Below, in pieces: positions 47,734 through 59,420 of a DNA stretch of 64,000 bases (positions are counted from its first letter, which is position 1; the number at the start of each line of letters is the position of its first letter). This stretch comes from Karalla daura (lineage: Eukaryota > Chordata > Actinopteri > Chaetodontiformes > Leiognathidae). Location: assembly GCA_029224185.1 (NCBI GenBank), contig CM055198.1:22213036-22277035 (forward strand), written 5' to 3'. The notes below the pieces were generated by a model. It did not search any database. It was not told the origin of the DNA and saw nothing but the letters and a program-made list of their open reading frames with translations. A program made the position numbers and the translations under genes.

Positions 47734-48689
47734 GTGAGGGGCTGAGCCTTCTTCTCTGCTGTTCTCCTCTGCTCTCTTGCTATCAGTCACTTGTCAGGCC
47801 GTGTGGGAGCAGGCTGTGATTAGCAGCGCCGCTGTGTACTCTCCGAGCCGAGCAGGGACTCCTCTGTCAGTATACTCTTTCAGCCACGCCAGCGGCATGC
47901 CTCCAGGTGAACTTTGATTCATAAACCAACTCCTGTGATATCACCCCAAGGCTACGTCACAATGCAAACATTAGCTCAGCCTTTGTGGTAATAAACCTGC
48001 AGATACAGTACGACCGAGTGTGAACTGAATGCTGATAATTGGTGCGTCTGTGCCATATGACACAACACAAGTCCACGCTTCAGACATTTCGATTTTCAGG
48101 CTGATTCATACTAAGGAGCCCAAATCTGACGCTTATTGTAAACAGTTCTTTTGTTTTCATGACTGTCTGAACAACACAAATCCACTTTTTTACATTTCTA
48201 AATGCGCCCCAGGCCACTTTCATGTAAATCAATATGTTTTAAAATGACCTCAGTCTTAACAGTGTGGTCATCTCACTCTGACATCATAAGGTCCCATAGG
48301 AAGCAGGACGTGGCAAAATGAAGCTTTTTTTCCTTCTTCTTCCTCCCTCTCATCTGTTCAGATTGCACAGCAACGACCTAAAAACTGGTGCACACGCATC
48401 CTGAACTGACATATTTAGATGCCAGAAGAGTAAACGTAATATAAACGTAATGTAGAGCGACGTGGCCTTAGAGCCGGAGTGAAACCTGCTGAGTCATGAA
48501 ACTGGACACGCCGATGTTTTATAGCCTGATTTATCTGTTTAACACTTATTAAGATACACCTACTGTGTATTGGAGAATTACAGCATATTTCTAGCTGTCT
48601 GTTCCTGGCTATGAACTGCGAATGAACTACAGTCTCATTCCCCTGAACATGTTATGTCGTTGTTCTCCCACACAGTACAGAGACTCTCT

Positions 48690-48693
48690 CACA

Positions 48694-48753
<60 letters not shown>
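48690..48753. repeat. (CA)n microsatellite
   Basis: CTCTCACACACACATAC then about 26 CA units. Confidence 0.94.
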
Positions 48754-48757
<4 letters not shown>

Positions 48758-48949
48758 CTGCTCTGCTTCGACTGCTTCTGGGCCCATATTCACTGCAGCT
48801 TAATTTCAAACACTCCTCCCAGTACATAAGTCATAGATGTCACCATGCACGCGGTGTATATATTCCAGTGTGTATTCGAGGGGTAGAGTTGCGAGCCAGA
48901 TGTGACAGGCAGAGATTGACTGTGGAGAGAGATGTCTTCATGTTTACAG

Positions 48950-48954
<5 letters not shown>

Positions 48955-49007
<53 letters not shown>
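48955..49007. repeat. (CA)n microsatellite
   Basis: About 20 CA units then GCACACGCACGC. Confidence 0.93.
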
Positions 49008-49836
49008 AGAGGGCCTAGCACTTCAGAACAGGGCTCTAATTTCACCGCAGGAAATATATGAAAGAGTCGGCCGTCTATACATCATCTGTAAAGCACCCAG
49101 CAGCTCACTTACTTCACTTAGGACTTGTTCTGCTGTACTGTAGGTCGCAGAGCAACCGCCACCCCCTGCTGTGAATCCGCCCTGTACGAGGCCCGTTTCA
49201 CACACTTTATTGTTCCTTCAATTGACTGCAGGTAGTTTGCATGTATGCTGTGCGTACAGTTGATGTTGTGCTAATGGCGCTGAGGCTGTAAAAGCGAGCC
49301 TGTGGCTGTGGGAGCAGCGGGCCAGAGCTTTAATGCACCAGGACACGGCTCTGCTTTTCCTCTCAGTCCTGGAGGCTTCCAGCTGAACAGCTTTATGGCT
49401 CAGACACTGATTGTCTTCATGGGTTACAGCACCAGCCGCTGTACTCTAGATCATGTCACTCACAACTATCTTCAATGGATGAACAAAAAAGAGGCTTGTT
49501 TACGGCGCCTGTTTCTTGGACTAATGTGTCATCTGCTTTCAAGGTTGTATCCTCTCGCTGTCGTTCCTCTCACTAATTTAAATAATGTTTCTACACTTTT
49601 CTCCCCCCTCGTTATGAGTGGAGGTGCTCTCGCTGCCAACTCTCCTGCGTTCATCTGTCTCTTGTTCCCTCGTCCCCCTCACTCTGTCTGTCCTCTCACT
49701 TATTCTCCGTCTCACCGTCTTTGTTCCGACGCTGATCGTGAACAGAGGGAGATAGGGATGGAGGGTGAGAAGGAAGCAGCAGATGTTGGGAGGTTGTGTG
49801 AATGTTAATGTCCTGACGTAGCTGTGGAGCTTAAGC

Positions 49837-49895
49837 CTCCTCCTCCTCCTCCTCCTCCTCCTCCTCCTCCTCCTCCTCCTCCTCCTCCTCCTCCT
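49837..49895. repeat. (CCT)n trinucleotide repeat, about 60 bp
   Basis: About 20 perfect CCT units; on the minus strand (GGA)n reads as poly-Gly. Confidence 0.95.
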
Positions 49896-49964
49896 CCATC
49901 CACCGTTCCTCTCTGAGCGCCCGCCAGCCTTTCTCTCTCGGGGTCTCCCGACATCCTTAAAGCC

Positions 49965-50095
49965 CGTGGCTCTCCACTCCTCTCTCCTCCTCTCTGCTCT
50001 CCTCCACCTCTTTCCACCCCTTCCTCTCCCCTCCCCTCCCCTCCCCTCCCCTCCCTTCTCCTCCCCTCCCTCCCCCCTCTCTCCCTCCTTTTGTC
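49965..50095. repeat. (CCCCT)n and CT-rich polypyrimidine tract
   Basis: CTCCCCTCCCCTCCC repeats inside about 130 bases of nearly pure pyrimidine. Confidence 0.88.
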
Positions 50096-50238
50096 CGTCT
50101 ATGGACTCTCTCTAGTCAGTAGAGAGCAGATCATCCCATGGCTAAAGCGGCTCAGGCCTTTGTGTTGGGGGGCTCTGTGGACCTGTAATGAGCCCCCTCG
50201 GCTGGCCCGCTGGCCTGCTTAGTGCGCACTGGGGGCTT

Positions 50239-50239
50239 T

Positions 50240-50278
<39 letters not shown>
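50239..50278. repeat. (TG)n microsatellite
   Basis: About 18 TG units. Confidence 0.92.
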
Positions 50279-50281
<3 letters not shown>

Positions 50282-50389
50282 GTTTGCACATTGGGATGAG
50301 GAGGTGAGAGGAGGAGGGCAACACTGGCCCCCAATGAAAGAGCTGGATGGATATGTTTATGGGTCACTTCCTGCTTGGCCTACATATCA

Positions 50390-50428
50390 AACACACACAC
50401 ACACACACACGCACACACACACACACAC
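50390..50428. repeat. (CA)n microsatellite
   Basis: About 19 CA units with one G; inverted relative to 50239. Confidence 0.92.
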
Positions 50429-52004
50429 TTTACACCTCATATTTCCAAGACAACCATGCTGGCTAATTTTTTCAATGATAATATACAATATTTGTAATTA
50501 TGTAATTGCTCATATGCACCAAATTATTACAATATCAGCCTCATGATTGTACAGTTAGATGGATATGGATTATTAGATTATTCATCCGTTTTAACTAGTT
50601 AAACTTATCTTTCATTATGGCATATTTCATTTTAAGAGATGGTGATTTAAGGCCTGTTCTCTGCTCTGAAACTGTCTGCATGGGTCGTGCTAAACGCCAG
50701 CTTCATGTAGGTGGAAGAGTAGAAACGTGTAAAGAAGTCGAAGAGTTGGAGAGTGCAGCTCTTCCAGTCTCGTTCAGTACACTGCCATCTTTTTGTTCTC
50801 TTTTCTCCTTCTAAACCTGATGATCAGCACCTGTAGACGAGCACCTACACGACTGCAACACATAGTGGACGGACCTTCATCAGGAATACTCATGTACTGC
50901 TGCACTGTTCATTCCTTCCAATATATTAATATATTCCTCCACACACACACATGCACTCACAGGCCACTAAGATGCCCTCACATATCTATTATACCCTCTT
51001 CTTTTCAGCTGCTTGCTGGGGTCTTAGCTCTTTTCAGAGCAGTGTCCATTTCCACTCAAATGAGCATGAGCGCTGTGCGGCAGCGGGCCCCTGCTTATCC
51101 ACACGTCAATAGGGAGTGTTTGCAGAACACCCACTAAGGACCCGAGGGCCAGGGGTCATCAAAACCTCCGTCTTCTCCCTATTTGAACCTTTGACAGCAG
51201 CAAAACAAACAACCCTTAAGATCTCATCAGAGGCTTGAACTTGGCAGGGCTCCGAATTAACTTTCTCCACTAGTTTGTCTGGCTGTGACACCTGGCTGGA
51301 GCTGGTCGGGGGACGCGCTCTTATTTCTCAGTTTAGTCATTTTAACTAATGGTTTAGGTGCACTTCCCTTGTCCCTAGAAATGCACAAAACCCTAAATAT
51401 CACAATTCAGATATCGTATATGTATTTGTTACTGTATATGATGGGGGGTTTTTCTCAAAATTGAATTGTAATATACAAATGTTATATTTGTCTGGGCAAA
51501 ATTCTGTGAAAATTATTAAATTATTTTCCAACATTCAAGCACCAAAATGATTTGGCAAAAAAATAAAAAAAAGTTTTAATTATAGAATATCAGTTTATGT
51601 ATTAGCTGTATATGTGTTATGCTTATGCACAGTCCAACACACCTTCATGCAACAAAAGAAGTTTGGAACGGACAAATGCACAACATGCAGCCCAGAGCAC
51701 TGTAGTCCATCTATTAACACTTAGAACTACAGCTAGTTAATGCAATTACGTTACATTTTATCGTTCATATCCAGGTTCACATCCACTGATGTGGATGCAA
51801 AACAAATCAAAAGCTGATCTCCAAGCTTGGAAAAACAAAAGTCTTAAATCGGCATCAACATCAGGAAATGCCTCTTTGAATGCCTTTTTTCTCCCCCAAA
51901 TGTTTTTCTGGCAGTTTAACGATGTGTTGGTGCAGAGAGAGGCCAGAGGGAGCAGCCCTGGACCGGCCTGTTGATCAGACCGTTTCATGTGGCCCAACGT
52001 GTAT

Positions 52005-52200
52005 GGTGACACGGTATCATGAACCGTGGGTCTGCTGGGGATGGTTTGACCCAAGACTTGGGATCGGTACGATATCAAAATGTCAAGATTGATCATCCCA
52101 TATGTATATGTATTACTGACTACCTAACGGAGCAGAAAAGAAGTTATTGAATAAATGTTGGTATCGGCCGACACTCGAGCCTTCGAGCCATTACCTGAAG
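52005..52200. mobile_element. possible degenerate DNA transposon remnant
   Basis: CACGGTATCATGAACCGTGG at 52010 with a short inverted repeat (CACGGT/ACCGTG), GGGATCGGTACGATATC near 52060 and TTGGTATCGGCCGACACTC near 52159. These words recall fish repeats with GAACCGTG and TATCGGCCGATA motifs. No complete ends. Confidence 0.35.
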
Positions 52201-52320
52201 ACACTTCTGCAGGTGTGTGAAGCTACATTTAGTAGTGGAGTGTCTCCTGTTTACATCAGCCGTCTGATAGAGTGACAGACAGGACGAGGCAGAAGAAAAG
52301 AGAGAGAGAGAGAGGAGGGG

Positions 52321-52362
52321 TAGGGTGTGTGTGTGGGTGGGGGGGTTGGGGGGGGGGGGCAG
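52321..52362. repeat. G-rich tract
   Basis: GTGTGTGTGGGTGGGGGGGT then GGGGGGGGGG; G-quadruplex capable. Confidence 0.8.
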
Positions 52363-52453
52363 CCAAGCTTAGCAGCATCATGTGATCAGACTAATTCTTC
52401 CACAGTAAATACGGGGTATTAGGCTTCTCTGTCTCAGCAGGGGTCTGCAAGAA

Positions 52454-52454
<1 letters not shown>

Positions 52455-52480
<26 letters not shown>
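52455..52480. repeat. (CA)n microsatellite
   Basis: About 13 CA units. Confidence 0.88.
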
Positions 52481-52486
<6 letters not shown>

Positions 52487-52569
52487 CTCTCCTCCTCCTT
52501 CCCTCCGTCTTCCTTGTGCTTCCCGTAGCCGCCGTCCCTCCCACCGCCCCGGCCCACCCCCTTAGGCCC

Positions 52570-53160
52570 TGACAGATGTGTGCTGAACAGACCACATACA
52601 TGGAGGGTGTCACCTTACCCCCTCTGGAACTAAAGGGCTAATGCGCCACATTTAGGAGGCTGCCGCCCTTTGTTCTGCCAGGGAGGAGAGGTGACGGGGA
52701 CGGGGAGACTGACCCTGGTCCCAGGTCTCCTTTATTTCCCCAGTCTGCATATTTTATTTCTTCTATAAACTTGTTTCCACACACCCCCCCCCCTTCCTTT
52801 CTCATTCTTCCCAATTTTCTCTCTGACACTTCTCTACCTCCATTCATCTCTGTGAGATTTAGCCGTCATCTCTGGAATGCCGCCCCGGATTTGTTAGGCG
52901 GTGAATTACAGTTATCACACGCGTTATCCATCTCCATCAGGCCGGCCGTTAGCAGCTCTGTTTGTGCCACCAAGGTGATCGTTACAAATGCCCATCAGTG
53001 GCCATCCTCATCTTGAAGGGGGGATTTCCCAGTAAAAACACAGAGGAACCACCGGTAATAACTCCACCAACACGCCGCCTCCTGAATGTGTGATGGTGAC
53101 AGCGGCACTTGGCTGTTTGCACACTCAGCACTGATCGTGGCTCCGCTGTAATGAGGAGGG
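52570..53160. promoter_or_regulatory. candidate conserved noncoding element
   Basis: AGGGCTAATGCGCC and CCGCCCTTTGTTCTGCC on the left; GGCGGTGAATTACAG, GTTATCACACGCGTTATCC and GATCGTTACAAATGCCC on the right; a C/T-rich stretch between. Confidence 0.35.
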
Positions 53161-53379
53161 TGGATTCTTTCTTTCTTTTTTTTGTGGAGGCAAGAAATAG
53201 TAAACAACTCGATGGTCCTTTTCTAAAAAAAAAAAACAAAAAAAAGGAAAAACAAAAATGTGAATATTTTGTTGTGAGTTTCAGGGATCCTTGTTTTTCA
53301 ATTACTGCTGTTGAAATAGGATTTCCTGATTCGGCCCAAGATTAGAAAAGAGGAATAAAAAAAGAGAGAGAGAGAGAAT

Positions 53380-53794
53380 AATGTAGCTGATCATAACTCT
53401 GGTAGTTTAATGATTAAAACGCTGCGGTCCGTGGAGAGGATTTGCTAATGTTTACCCTGCAGCACTCTTAAAAAGCCTCAGCTCAACAAATCAGCAGAGA
53501 TGCTCGCAGGTTTGCTGGATTGTACGGATTTAGTTTGATGCTGATTTTTTGGCTTCCTCCAGAAAAACATCGACTGCATTAAAACTGCAAATGGCCCCTC
53601 ATTGTATACAACAACAGTTACACAACGGCAGCAGAAATCCCCTTTTACTGTACGTCTGCGCGAGAACGTGTCTCCTGTTGTCCTCTGGGAGGATAATTGC
53701 ACGCGGGTGACCTGTGATTTAGTCTCCGTAACCATTGATCAGCTGGATTTATGTGCCATTACCTCACTGTTCCAGTCAACAGTCGTAATTACAT

Positions 53795-53795
<1 letters not shown>
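53380..53795. promoter_or_regulatory. candidate conserved noncoding element
   Basis: AGTTTAATGATTAAAACGC, TTGCTAATGTTTACC, GATAATTGCACGC, TAACCATTGATCAGC, GCCATTACC and GTCGTAATTACATC. Ends at the GA tract. Confidence 0.36.
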
Positions 53796-53848
<53 letters not shown>

Positions 53849-53881
53849 GAGAGAGAGGGAGAGGGAGAGAGAGAGAGAGAG
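53796..53881. repeat. (GA)n with GGGA interruptions
   Basis: About 85 bases of GA repeat with GAGGGAGAG breaks. Confidence 0.94.
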
Positions 53882-53997
53882 GGCCGGGGCCTCCAGTAAC
53901 ACAGGACCCAAATACCTGAATAAGCTTTTATCAAACAGCCCCTGGGCTGCAGATTGACACCAGTGGCAGAGCTGCTGACCTCCAGATGAAAGGGGAG

Positions 53998-54047
53998 GAT
54001 GGATGGGTGGATGGATGGATGGATGGATGGATGGATGGATGGATGGA
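53998..54047. repeat. (GGAT)n tetranucleotide repeat
   Basis: About 12 GGAT units. Confidence 0.93.
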
Positions 54048-54386
54048 AGAGTTTGTCAGGCTCGGTTAGAGAGCCATACCTCATCGTAGGTAAGAGCCGT
54101 GCTTGTTGACCCTGTCAAAGAGAAGAGGGTGTCTACACTTTCAAGAGTTTAAAGAAGAGCGAGCGCTTTGAAAGGGATTCCTGCACCCACAGTGGAGTGG
54201 AGTGGAGTTGTTCCAGTAAGAAATAAGTCTCCCAGTTCAAAGGTGTCTGTCGATGGCGGGGCGGGCCGAGTGACCCGAGGACTGCCTGGATCACAGTTTT
54301 ATGTGCGATTGATTTTTGGTTTGCTTTATGGGCATAATAAAAACACAGGTCCTGCTGCGCCCTGGTTTTCTCCTCAACTATATGAA

Positions 54387-54452
<66 letters not shown>
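54387..54452. repeat. (CA)n microsatellite
   Basis: About 32 perfect CA units. Confidence 0.95.
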
Positions 54453-54454
<2 letters not shown>

Positions 54455-54834
54455 GCATTTGAAATGCACTGAAATTAGAGATGCATGTACCTATAGTTAA
54501 TTAAGACTGTTTCTCTTCTGATCCTTTTATCGAAATTCACATTGTTCTTAGCCTCCAAACATACAGTATCTCATGATTTTGACTATTTTATCTTACAGAA
54601 GTAAGAAATAATAATCAGGTGTTTACATTGATATGTTTGGTGATGTGGCACTAATTGAAATAAGTGCATTGATTATAGATCTGATATCATGATTTAACTG
54701 ATAGCAGGGATGCAGGTACTACAACATCTGAGATCGTTTTCTACAGCATAATCCAATATCATCACCACAGTATGAGTCAGGTAAGAGTCATTGGAAAAGA
54801 AGTTGTACGACTGGGTTGAGGCCTCTTTTATTAA

Positions 54835-54935
54835 ATGTCTGGTGACAAATCAAGACAGTTGAAAATGTTTAACTCTGTTTTCTGGACAAAGCAGCAAATT
54901 CCTTATTTGAGGAAAGCAGCAATAGATGAGTGAGT
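54835..54935. mobile_element. possible hAT-like repeat fragment
   Basis: GACAGTTGAAAATG, GGACAAAGCAGCAAATTCC and TTATTTGAGGAAAGCAGCAA resemble the internal AAAGCAGCAAATCCTCACAT and TTTGAGAAGCTGGAAC words of the same repeat family as 39828. Low certainty. Confidence 0.33.
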
Positions 54936-55157
54936 GAGTAGGTGTAGTCCATGTTTTCACTCCTGCTGCCAGGGTCCACATTTTCATATTTCAGTCGTGA
55001 AGTTGTTCTTATTTCAGTAATAGCTGTCACTTTCCTGAGATTGAAGGTCTAAGGTGCAAAATATACTTGTCAAATTAGTGTACAACTTTCCTCTCCCTGC
55101 TTTAGTGAGCAGTATATACAGTACTAGAGAGAGCCACTTAGAGGAAACTCTCTGATT

Positions 55158-55205
55158 TTGTGTGTGTGTGTGTGTGTGTGAGCGTGTCTGAGAGAGAGAG
55201 AGAGA
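55158..55205. repeat. (TG)n then (GA)n
   Basis: About 11 TG units and a short GAGAGAGAGAGAG run. Confidence 0.85.
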
Positions 55206-55401
55206 CGGGCAGGGAGGGAGCTTGAGATTGCTTTGTTTTTCTTCTGTGGGCAGATTTCAAACAGCATCTGGTGAGCTCTTGAAAAAGACCGTTATGAGTA
55301 TGTTCAAATCCAAACTGAATCATTTCTGCGCCCTCCTCCCTCCTTCTTCTCTCCTCCTTGTTGTTGGTGTTTGGAGACACATGGCGATATCTCTCCCTCC
55401 T

Positions 55402-55403
<2 letters not shown>

Positions 55404-55472
<69 letters not shown>

Positions 55473-55489
55473 CCTCCCTCCCTCCCTCC
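55404..55489. repeat. (CT)n then (CCCT)n
   Basis: About 60 bases of perfect CT repeat then CCCTCCCTCCCTCC. Confidence 0.95.
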
Positions 55490-55499
55490 TCTCAACATG

Positions 55500-55740
55500 T
55501 AGACATTTCCATAACAGAAAAAGAATATTTTTAATTTGCTGCTTTCCATAATTTTGCAACATATGGTATAAATGATTTTGATGCAAATGTATGTGCTAAT
55601 TATTTGCAGACGAGCCTTAAACAGGCCAGCCATTGAAGTGGAATGAAAGCAAATTTGCAATCACCTTAAATTTTGCTAACCATTTACTGTTAAGTAAACT
55701 TTGCTAAGTAATTTAATTACCTTGGACCGCTGGCAGGCGC
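55500..55740. promoter_or_regulatory. candidate conserved noncoding element (strong)
   Basis: Contains a perfect POU octamer ATGCAAAT (55581-55588), GTGCTAATTATTTGCAG (near 55594), GCAAATTTGC, TAAATTTTGCTAACC and GTAATTTAATTACC (55708-55721). About 240 bases with no simple repeat, between a CT tract and a T-rich run. Confidence 0.47.
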
Positions 55741-56508
55741 TCAGAGCTTTCTTTTTTTTGTGGGAGGGGGTGGAGAGCTGAATGCAAAGAATGCAGAATG
55801 AGAGAGATGAGAAGGAGAGAGTAAAGACGGGATGCATACGGCTAACAAGAGTCCTATTAAATCCACACTGTGTGGAAGACACTGCTGCTGCTGCTGTGCC
55901 CTTGCACGGGAAGGGCAGTGAAGGAGTGGGAAACTTTTAAGTTGTCCTTTGACATGATTTTATCTGCACATCTGTGTTTGCACACTTGTTTTTGCACAGC
56001 TCTAGTTGCCTGTAGCTGCCTGATTGTAAGAGCGTTCCCTCCTCCGTGATTTTTAATCATTTCTACCTTTTGACACAGTATTCTTCATGTTGAGGCCCGG
56101 GCACAACTATGCCAACATTTCACTGCTTCTTTGGCAAATTCAGCGCTCTAATGAGTGATGATGACTGCTCCCAGTTAGATGATGCTGAAAATTCACACCG
56201 ACTTTGCGGTGCTTTTTTTTTTCTTTGTGCCAACATGGCTCACGTTGAAAAGAGCTCGTTATGAGTTTACCACCTTAAATGTTCTCATATTGTCCACAGT
56301 GTGTTCCCTGCACGCGTCAGACTCCAGCGATGTAGTGAAGGTGCAAAGCAGGTGAGGTGATGTATGGACACCAGCTATAGCTAGGAGGATGCTCCTGACT
56401 CATGTCTGGTCACATACTTACCCGTAAACTGAAAATTAGCTCTGATGCGAATGTGTCTGAGGCTTCACATGTAATTCTCTGCTCGGTCCCTATAGAAGGA
56501 ATGCACCC

Positions 56509-56590
56509 AGTGCATGCTGGGACGGGGCCCAGCCCCCCCTCGACCCTGAATGGGAATGAGCAGGTATTGAGAATGGATGGATGGATGGTC
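56509..56590 (+). mobile_element. teleost dispersed-repeat tail with (GGAT)n end
   Basis: AGTGCATGCTGGGACGGG, CCCAGCCCCCCCTCGACCCT, GAATGGGAATGAGCAGG then TATTGAGAATGGATGGATGG. Matches the well-known fish tail GCTGGGATAGGCTCCAGCC, CGCGACCCTGAA, AAGCGG, ATAGAAAATGGATGG (memory), same class as 23859 and 31251. Confidence 0.7.
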
Positions 56591-58095
56591 GGCGTGGCTG
56601 TCATAGGGAGGCCAGGATGTGTTGCTGCTGCAGCCTTGGCCTTCATACACTAATCACTCTGCTGTTTGCTGCTTAGGCTCGTGAATGGATTGCTACTTTA
56701 AAAGGTGACAACGACAACCCAGAGGGTTGTTTCATGTCACCAGACACAATTCTGTGTTGAGGAGTTCATCCATGTGATCTCTGACCAGTTGTAGATTTCT
56801 CTTAATGAAGTTGAAGACCCAGGTAGCTCATCCTTCGCCTCGTGCAGCTGAGCTGGTGCGTCACGTGAGGAAGCTGCAGATGTAAATGCAGACAGATGTG
56901 ATGGACGATGAGGCCACAGCACCTGTGATTGCTTCCACGGCTTCGTTTGACAGATCGAGTGAATACTGCGGAGGGTGGAGCAGGGATGGCAGCACCCTCC
57001 ACCCACTGCCAGCCTAATGCTTCAATCCCAGTCCCTCCTAACAGTGTACTGAAGGAGCAGGCTCTGTCCAGGCAATACAATAACACAGACCCATCAGCAC
57101 CTTTTTAGATCACTCATAGACATCTTATCTGTAGAGAAACAAGATGTAAGAATTATATTTCTTGATAGGGAGTAACTATACTGTAACCTATAACCTTGAA
57201 AATGTGTGAACACTGTGGAAAGTAAAGTGTTTATAAAAACTTGGGTTTTACTAGAAAATACTGATTCTCTCCCCTGCTTCTCTGTGACCTGTGAGTAAAT
57301 GCAGTTTTGAAGGTTTGTGGTGTAAAGTTTGTAAATTTGTCATAATTTCGAGGCATTTGAGAGATTATTTCACATAAAAGTTACTGCCACAGACTTCTGC
57401 ATGTCTTTTAAATCAGACTTCTGGGGGACTTCAGGAGGGGAGTAAATAAGAGAGCAATCTGGGGAAATGTACAAAATGCAAAGTACAGCTGTAGAAAATA
57501 AAACACTGGGGGCTGTTTTGGTGTATGGTGTGAAAACCTGCACTGCAGCAATTGAAAACGTCCTGGAAAATGATTTCTGGAATAGATTGGGAACCCTACT
57601 ATTGTTGTAAGAACACTGAGCCTTTGTATTTGTTTCCCAAAAGTTTTACCTGTCCTTGAACAAAAGGCAAAACCATCACAACCACACACGCTGGATCTTC
57701 CCAGGTCAGTACAGTTGTGTTTGACAGCGAGAGGCTGGTGTGCAGGACTGCTTTCTTAAAGCATGATCAGAACAAATATAAATAAATATATCTGACTTTG
57801 CTTTTAGTGTTTTTATCTCTATCAGCCTCTGTGGCATGTGTGAATGTGTGTGTGTGTATGTGTGTGTGTTTGCGTGTGTGTGGGTGGCGGTTGGGGAGTA
57901 ATTAGAAATGTAACTACAACAGAAGTTTTCATGTTAAAGGCTGTTTCTTCCTATCATATATAACCAACTGTCATTTCAGAGGAGCCAATACTTCTCTCAA
58001 AGCCTTTTTTTCCCCTCGCTTTTCCCATCAACATGACCTTCTCTGGCTGTAAAGTAGAAACCGCGTCTTCTCCCCTTTCACACCAGCAGAGCTGC

Positions 58096-58136
58096 ACACA
58101 CACACACACACGCACACACACACACACACACACACT
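58096..58136. repeat. (CA)n microsatellite
   Basis: About 19 CA units with one G. Confidence 0.92.
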
Positions 58137-58189
58137 CTCGCACAGACGCAGGAAGGCGAGGGCTGGGATGGAATTGAAGTAATAAAAAC

Positions 58190-58640
58190 CTCTTTGTTTT
58201 AGTTTGTATTGGACCATTCATCATCACTTTATTTAATACGCGGCTGTAATTGTGCCATCCCCAACCATCACTAATGGCTGTGTTCGCCTGTGTTTGCTTT
58301 GTTGATGGAAATGAATGAAATTAGGATAAACAACCGCAGAGTCGCGCGTAATCAAGCCCTGATTAATGTACCAGCGTTTCAGCGCCGTTTCTCATTCCAC
58401 AACACCTGATATCTTTCCCATAAACAAATTCTGTTTGTCTAAATGAAGAAATTAAATGACGCATTTGATGAGTTTATGATTGACCCGGTCCGGCTCGTGG
58501 CTCATTATTCTCTGTCTGTTGAGGCCAAGAGGTATGTGACTAATGCTCTGTCACTTCCCACACAAGGATTTATCACCACCGCTGATTAATGGCAGCCAAA
58601 CAGCATTTTAATAATTTTATGATTGTGGTTTCTGGCAGTC
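58190..58640. promoter_or_regulatory. candidate conserved noncoding element (strong)
   Basis: About 450 repeat-free bases with CTGTAATTGTGCC, CACTAATGGC, GATAAACAACC and CATAAACAAATTC (FOX-like), GCGTAATCAAGCCCTGATTAATG (near 58347-58368), GAAATTAAATGACGC, CTGATTAATGGC and TTTAATAATTTTATGATTG. One of the densest clusters of homeodomain and FOX cores in the window. Confidence 0.48.
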
Positions 58641-58642
58641 GC

Positions 58643-58672
<30 letters not shown>
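58643..58672. repeat. (GA)n microsatellite
   Basis: About 14 GA units. Confidence 0.9.
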
Positions 58673-58678
<6 letters not shown>

Positions 58679-58739
58679 GGGGGAAGATAGAGGGAAGGTG
58701 GGGGGCTTTTAGAGGGAGAGCGTCCAAAGAGGGAGAGAA

Positions 58740-58975
58740 AACGACAAAGTGTTCATCCCAGATTAAATGTTTTGTGCCGTTGCAGGCTGTGCAGACCGGA
58801 GGCATGATTACGCGGCGCATGAACATCCCCATGAATCTTCCTCCCGCGCTTGAAAACTATTTCATACACATGTTTAATGAATTTCACCCGACTCATTATT
58901 ACATTTACTTTTTCCACTGGAAAGCAACAAATTGGCAACAAATCTGGTTAAAATACCTTGACCGTGAGCGATAGC
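58740..58975. promoter_or_regulatory. candidate conserved noncoding element
   Basis: CCAGATTAAATG, GCATGATTACGCGGCGCATG, GTTTAATGAATTTC and CTCATTATTACATTTAC. Ends at the C/G homopolymer region. Confidence 0.36.
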
Positions 58976-58979
58976 TTCC

Positions 58980-59041
58980 ACCCCCCCAGGGGGGCTGGGA
59001 TGTGGAGGGGGGGGGCGGGGGGGGGGGGGGGGGGGGGGGGG
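58980..59041. repeat. poly-C then poly-G homopolymer region
   Basis: CCCCCCC at 58980-58987, then GGGGGG runs and a near-perfect 34-base G tract (59007-59041) with one C. Strong G-quadruplex potential on the + strand. Confidence 0.93.
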
Positions 59042-59049
59042 CAGGGCTG

Positions 59050-59420
59050 ATTTACAGGGGGAAGGAAGGGTTAAAAACGCTGGTGTGACAGGCAGAGATG
59101 ATGATGTAGTTCTGAGATTTTATGGCCCGGGCCGGTATCTCTCAGCAGCCACTGATAAGATAGCTGGAGACAATCGGATGGGCCGGAGAAATGAGAAGAT
59201 TGTCAAGAGCCATTAGTGTTTAAGTCTGGACCCCAGACCAGCTTAATCAGGCAAAGCCGCCGTTCCTCTTTGTTTATGTCCCAACAGTCTCCTACATTTA
59301 CCTCTGTCCTGTTAACTGCTCTGGCTGGGGTTCAGATTACATTTTTGCATTAGGACCAGAAAAGCTCTTCAAACAGGGCCGTTCATTTAGCCCGGCCAAG
59401 GTAAGTGCTCAACAGAAGTG
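59050..59420. promoter_or_regulatory. candidate conserved noncoding element
   Basis: GATTTTATGGCCCGGGCC, CACTGATAAGATAGC (GATA-like), GCCATTAGTG, AGCTTAATCAGGC and GTTTATG. No simple repeat inside. Confidence 0.35.

Noticed and set aside
49302..49808. 168-aa ORF with little simple repeat
   Set aside because: Longest non-repetitive frame, but the composition is that of ordinary intron, there is no recognisable domain, and no clear splice or Kozak context. Kept only as a chance ORF; RNA-seq would decide.
50690..50770. KEVEELES coding stretch resembling the RSRC1 coiled-coil KEIEAIES
   Set aside because: Residues on both sides do not match the family, and there is no acceptor with a pyrimidine tract in front. 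Probably chance.
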